Below are positions 6,751 to 9,424 of a stretch of DNA of 9,424 bases, piece by piece. Each line of letters opens with the position of its first letter. Within the stretch, counting starts at the first letter, position 1. Location: assembly GCA_958414155.1 (NCBI GenBank), contig CATYWI010000018.1, forward strand, positions 1 through 9,424. The letters run 5' to 3'. The stretch is from an uncultured Anaerotruncus sp. (GTDB taxonomy: Bacteria; Bacillota_A; Clostridia; Oscillospirales; CAG-272). The notes under the pieces are model-generated. The model saw only the letters and a list, made by a program, of their open reading frames with translations, was not told the DNA's origin and made no database searches. A program made the translations under genes and the position numbers.

Positions 6751-6871
6751 ATGTGCAAAAAATACTTTGCTGGTGTGTAGCTCTTTTGACGATTTTTTCT
6801 CTTGCCACTTTTTCAACTGATGGTGCTTTGATAGAACAAGGCGAATCATTAGAAAAAAATAAGTCCAACAT
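6751..6871 (+). pseudogene. Remnant of a secreted-protein gene (signal peptide start, broken)
   Basis: AAGGAAGG (6733-6740) sits 10 bases before the ATG at 6751. That ATG opens a frame of only nine codons, with a stop at 6778-6780. One base added to the six-A run at 6757-6762 would instead give a classic signal peptide (M-C-K-K, then a hydrophobic ILCWCVALLTIFSLATF stretch, then a polar mature start). A GTG at 6753 reaches the same frame without the extra base. The signal-peptide frame has no stop before it enters the hairpin at 6872 and then runs antisense into polA, so nothing credible of the mature protein remains. I read it as a truncated or frameshifted third gene of the sigma operon. 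A sequencing error in the homopolymer could explain the shift but not the missing body. I do not recognise the family. Confidence 0.38.
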
Positions 6872-6909
6872 AACCATGCACCCGGGGCGCAAGCCCCGGG
6901 TGCATGGTT
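6872..6909. terminator. Bidirectional hairpin between the sigma operon and polA
   Basis: The arms 6872-6888 and 6893-6909 form a perfect 17-bp, GC-rich stem around a GCAA tetraloop of the stable GNRA class. On the plus strand it is followed by CGTTTATTTGGTTTGTTT; on the minus strand a run of seven Ts occurs about 13 bases after the stem. It lies between convergent transcripts, 16 bp from the polA stop, and fits a shared terminator. Confidence 0.8.
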
Positions 6910-6925
6910 CGTTTATTTGGTTTGT

Positions 6926-9424
6926 TTACATACCGTACCATCTTTCGCCGATGCTGAGATCGACCGTGAGCGGCACGGAGAGCTTTACCGCGCCCTCCAT
7001 CTCCTCGCGGAGGATGGTTGCGGCTCTTTCGGCGTCCTTCTTTGAGGCTTCAACGATCAGTTCGTCATGCACCTGGAGTATCAGTGCGGCATCAAGTCCT
7101 TCGGCGGCTATGCGTCGGCTCACACCGAGCATGGCGATCTTTACTATATCTGCGGCGCTCCCCTGTATGGGACTGTTCATCGCCACACGCTCGCCGAATT
7201 TGCGCTGCATGGCGTTGTGACCTGATATTTCGGGTATATATCTGCGTCTGCCGAACAGCGTTGTCACATATCCCTTGTAGTGCGCCTCCGCAACTATATC
7301 CTTAAGATATGCGGCAACATCCGGATATGAAGCAAGGTAGCTTTCGATATATGCGCGCGCCTGCTTTACAGGGATGCCGAGGTCTCCGGCAAGAGAAAAA
7401 TCGCCTATGCCGTACACTATGCCGAAGTTGACAGCCTTGGCGCGCTTGCGCAATTCGGGTGTGACGTCCTCGGGCGCGACGCCGAAGACGGCAGCCGCCG
7501 TCGAGGTGTGGATATCCGCGCCGTTCGTGAACGCATCGATCATAGCCTTATCGCCCGAAATATGAGCGAGAAGACGCAGCTCTATCTGTGAATAGTCGGC
7601 ATCTATCAGTACGCGCCCCGGCGCGGCGAGAAAGTACTTGCGCAGCTCGCGCCCCTCGTCGGTTCGTATCGGAATGTTCTGAAGGTTCGGCTCCGCCGAT
7701 GAAAGCCTGCCTGTCGCGGTGCCTGTCTGCTTGAACAGGGAGTGTATCCTGCCGCCGTCGTCCGCCACCTTGAGAAGCCCGACGACATATGTGCTGTACA
7801 GCTTTGTCAGCTTGCGGTATTCAAGCACGTCGCGCACGATCTTGTGCTCCGGCGCGAGCTTTTCAAGTATATCCGCATTCGTCGAATATCCCGTTTTGGT
7901 CTTCTTGCCGTAAGGCAGTGAAAGACGCTCAAAAAGCACCTCGCCGAGCTGCTTCGGCGAATTTATATTGAATTCAACGCCTGCCTCCGCGCATATTTCA
8001 GCCGCAAGTGCGGCTGATTTTTTTGAAAGCACCTCGCCGTATTCCGCAAGTCCCGCGCGGTCTATAAGAAAACCGGTTTCCTCCATGTCGGCAAGCACTG
8101 CAGCGAGCGGCATTTCTATTTCGTTGAACAGTCCGGAGGAATTCACCTCGCAGAGCTTTTTTTCAAGCACAGGCTCCATGCGGAATATCGTCTCCGCATC
8201 GCTCCCGCCGGCGACGTCGAGGTACTGTGCGGAAAGGGAAGAAAGATCAAAATTCCCCTGCGGATTCAGTACATACGCGGCAAGCATCACGTCCGATCCC
8301 GCGCCGCGCGTATTTTTTGTGCCGGAAATGCGGTCAAGCTGCTCATATATTGACTTGCAGTCATAGCAAATGTAGCCGCGCGCCGCGCTTACGGCGGCTG
8401 CGGACTCACGGTCGGCAGGGACGGTCGCCAGCACGTCTCCGTCAAAGGTGCTGAAGTTCTCGCCGTCAAAGGCAAGCGCAACGGGCTTTTCGGCTGAGGC
8501 GCGAAGCGCCGCAAAAAAGTCGTCGCGGCTGCCTGTCCGCGCGGCGGGCGTATCAGGTGACGGAGCGGGAACTGCGGCAGCCTCCGGCAGGTCGAGCCGC
8601 GCAAGCAGCTTGGTGAATTCGAGCCTTGTAAGGAGCGCGCGTATTTCATCGGCATCCGGCTTTCCGTTGCCGAGCATATCGAGCGAAGGTATACCCGGTA
8701 CCTCGCGGTATATGCGCGCAAGCTCAAGCGAGAGGAAGGCGGAGTCCCTGCCTGCCGTCAGCTTTGCCGCAACGGACGGCGTGACGCCACTGCCGGGCTC
8801 GGAATATCCGCGATAAACGCCGTCCAGCGAGCCGAACTGCGCTATCAGTTTGACGGCTCCTTTTTCTCCTATACCGGGAACGCCCGGAATGTTGTCCGAC
8901 GAGTCGCCCATTATGGCTTTCACATCAACGAATACATTTGACGGGACTCCGTATTCCGCAAGGAATCTTGCCTCGTCAAAAAGAATGTTCTCCTTGTTTG
9001 TGGCAAGCACAACGGACGTTTTGTCGCTTATCAGCTGGAGCGAATCGCGGTCTCCGGTGAAAATGAACACGCGCGTGTCGCCGTCAGCCTCGCCCATTGC
9101 GGCAAGCGTGCCGAGAATGTCGTCCGCCTCGTAGCCTTCTGTTTCTATAACGCTGAAGCCGAGAGCGTGGCAAAGCTCGTGCGCGGTGGGGAGCTGAGCG
9201 GCAAGCTCTTCGGGCATGGGCTTTCTGCCTGCCTTGTAGCCGTCGTATCTTTTGTGCCGGAAGGTCGGGGCTTTCATGTCAAATGCCACGGCGCACCTTT
9301 CGGGGGAGAGGTCGGAGAGCTGACGCATCAGCATATTTGCCATTCCGTAAAGTGCGTTTGTTGGAAATCCGTCACGTGTTGTGAGAGGCCTTATCCCGTA
9401 AAAAGCGCGGTTGAGAATGCTGTT
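6926..9424 (-). CDS. polA: DNA polymerase I (5' end off window)
   Basis: 832 residues are present; the frame continues past the right edge, and the first visible residues (NSILNRAFYGIRPL) show that only about ten are missing. The N-terminal 5'-3' flap exonuclease carries its acidic metal sites, including EGYEADD, TGDRDSLQL and MGDSSDNIPGVPGIGEKGA. The polymerase domain has motif A (DADYSQIELRLLAH, near 7562-7607), motif B (RKRAKAVNFGIVYG, near 7408-7450) and motif C (LQVHDELIVEA, near 7043-7082). It also has TATGRLSSAEPNLQNIP and ends with the usual RWYGM. The middle 3'-5' exonuclease domain is short; I see no YxxxD motif and no convincing DEDD set, so proofreading is probably absent, as in many Bacillota. 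It removes RNA primers and fills gaps in replication and excision repair. The ATG at 9343 is internal, not the start. Confidence 0.97.
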   Translation of the reverse strand, partial: NSILNRAFYGIRPLTTRDGFPTNALYGMANMLMRQLSDLSPERCAVAFDMKAPTFRHKRYDGYKAGRKPMPEELAAQLPTAHELCHALGFSVIETEGYEADDILGTLAAMGEADGDTRVFIFTGDRDSLQLISDKTSVVLATNKENILFDEARFLAEYGVPSNVFVDVKAIMGDSSDNIPGVPGIGEKGAVKLIAQFGSLDGVYRGYSEPGSGVTPSVAAKLTAGRDSAFLSLELARIYREVPGIPSLDMLGNGKPDADEIRALLTRLEFTKLLARLDLPEAAAVPAPSPDTPAARTGSRDDFFAALRASAEKPVALAFDGENFSTFDGDVLATVPADRESAAAVSAARGYICYDCKSIYEQLDRISGTKNTRGAGSDVMLAAYVLNPQGNFDLSSLSAQYLDVAGGSDAETIFRMEPVLEKKLCEVNSSGLFNEIEMPLAAVLADMEETGFLIDRAGLAEYGEVLSKKSAALAAEICAEAGVEFNINSPKQLGEVLFERLSLPYGKKTKTGYSTNADILEKLAPEHKIVRDVLEYRKLTKLYSTYVVGLLKVADDGGRIHSLFKQTGTATGRLSSAEPNLQNIPIRTDEGRELRKYFLAAPGRVLIDADYSQIELRLLAHISGDKAMIDAFTNGADIHTSTAAAVFGVAPEDVTPELRKRAKAVNFGIVYGIGDFSLAGDLGIPVKQARAYIESYLASYPDVAAYLKDIVAEAHYKGYVTTLFGRRRYIPEISGHNAMQRKFGERVAMNSPIQGSAADIVKIAMLGVSRRIAAEGLDAALILQVHDELIVEASKKDAERAATILREEMEGAVKLSVPLTVDLSIGERWYGM

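Noticed and set aside
6872..7220. Continuation of the 6753 signal-peptide frame through the hairpin and across the polA end
   Set aside because: It crosses a terminator and is antisense to the conserved polymerase domain; the residues there look like non-coding translation.

Overview
The window looks like chromosomal DNA from an anaerobic Clostridia-type member of the Bacillota, probably a gut or Oscillospirales-like lineage. The evidence is AGGAGG-like ribosome binding sites, near-consensus sigma-A promoters, the adjacent UPF0237/UPF0210 pair, a tandem-ACT protein, an M29 aminopeptidase and a polA with a shortened, degenerate proofreading domain. GC content is moderate and uneven. The taxonomic placement is inference; no rRNA is present. 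I see no phage, insertion sequence, CRISPR array, tRNA or rRNA.

Layout. (1) Positions 2-1425, plus strand: the 3' part of a class II aldolase/adducin-fold gene, then, 17 bp later, an endonuclease/exonuclease/phosphatase (EEP) family protein. A long perfect hairpin follows. (2) Positions 1538-1951, minus strand: a tandem-ACT protein, convergent with the EEP gene. (3) Positions 1952-2168: a divergent control region with one near-consensus promoter facing each way and two dyads between or beside them. (4) Positions 2169-3814, plus: a single-ACT UPF0237 protein and a UPF0210/DUF711 (PFL-fold) protein 17 bp apart. (5) Positions 3912-5138, plus: an M29 aminopeptidase with its own good promoter, followed by a hairpin terminator. 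(6) Positions 5307-6723, plus: an ECF-like sigma factor overlapping a single-pass membrane protein that is a candidate anti-sigma or sensor. After it comes a short signal-peptide-like coding remnant. (7) Positions 6926-9424, minus: polA, running off the right edge, separated from the sigma operon by a perfect 17-bp hairpin with a GCAA loop.

How they work together. Two genes transcribed away from one shared region both encode ACT domains, so one small-molecule signal (perhaps an amino acid) may be read on both sides; this is inference. The sigma factor and membrane protein form a plausible two-gene signalling operon. The other genes are housekeeping or stand-alone. The least explained parts are the UPF0237/UPF0210 pair, the degenerate aldolase domain, the membrane protein's extracytoplasmic domain, and the broken secreted-protein start at 6751. 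I did not find convincing evidence of a wholly new defence or mobile system.
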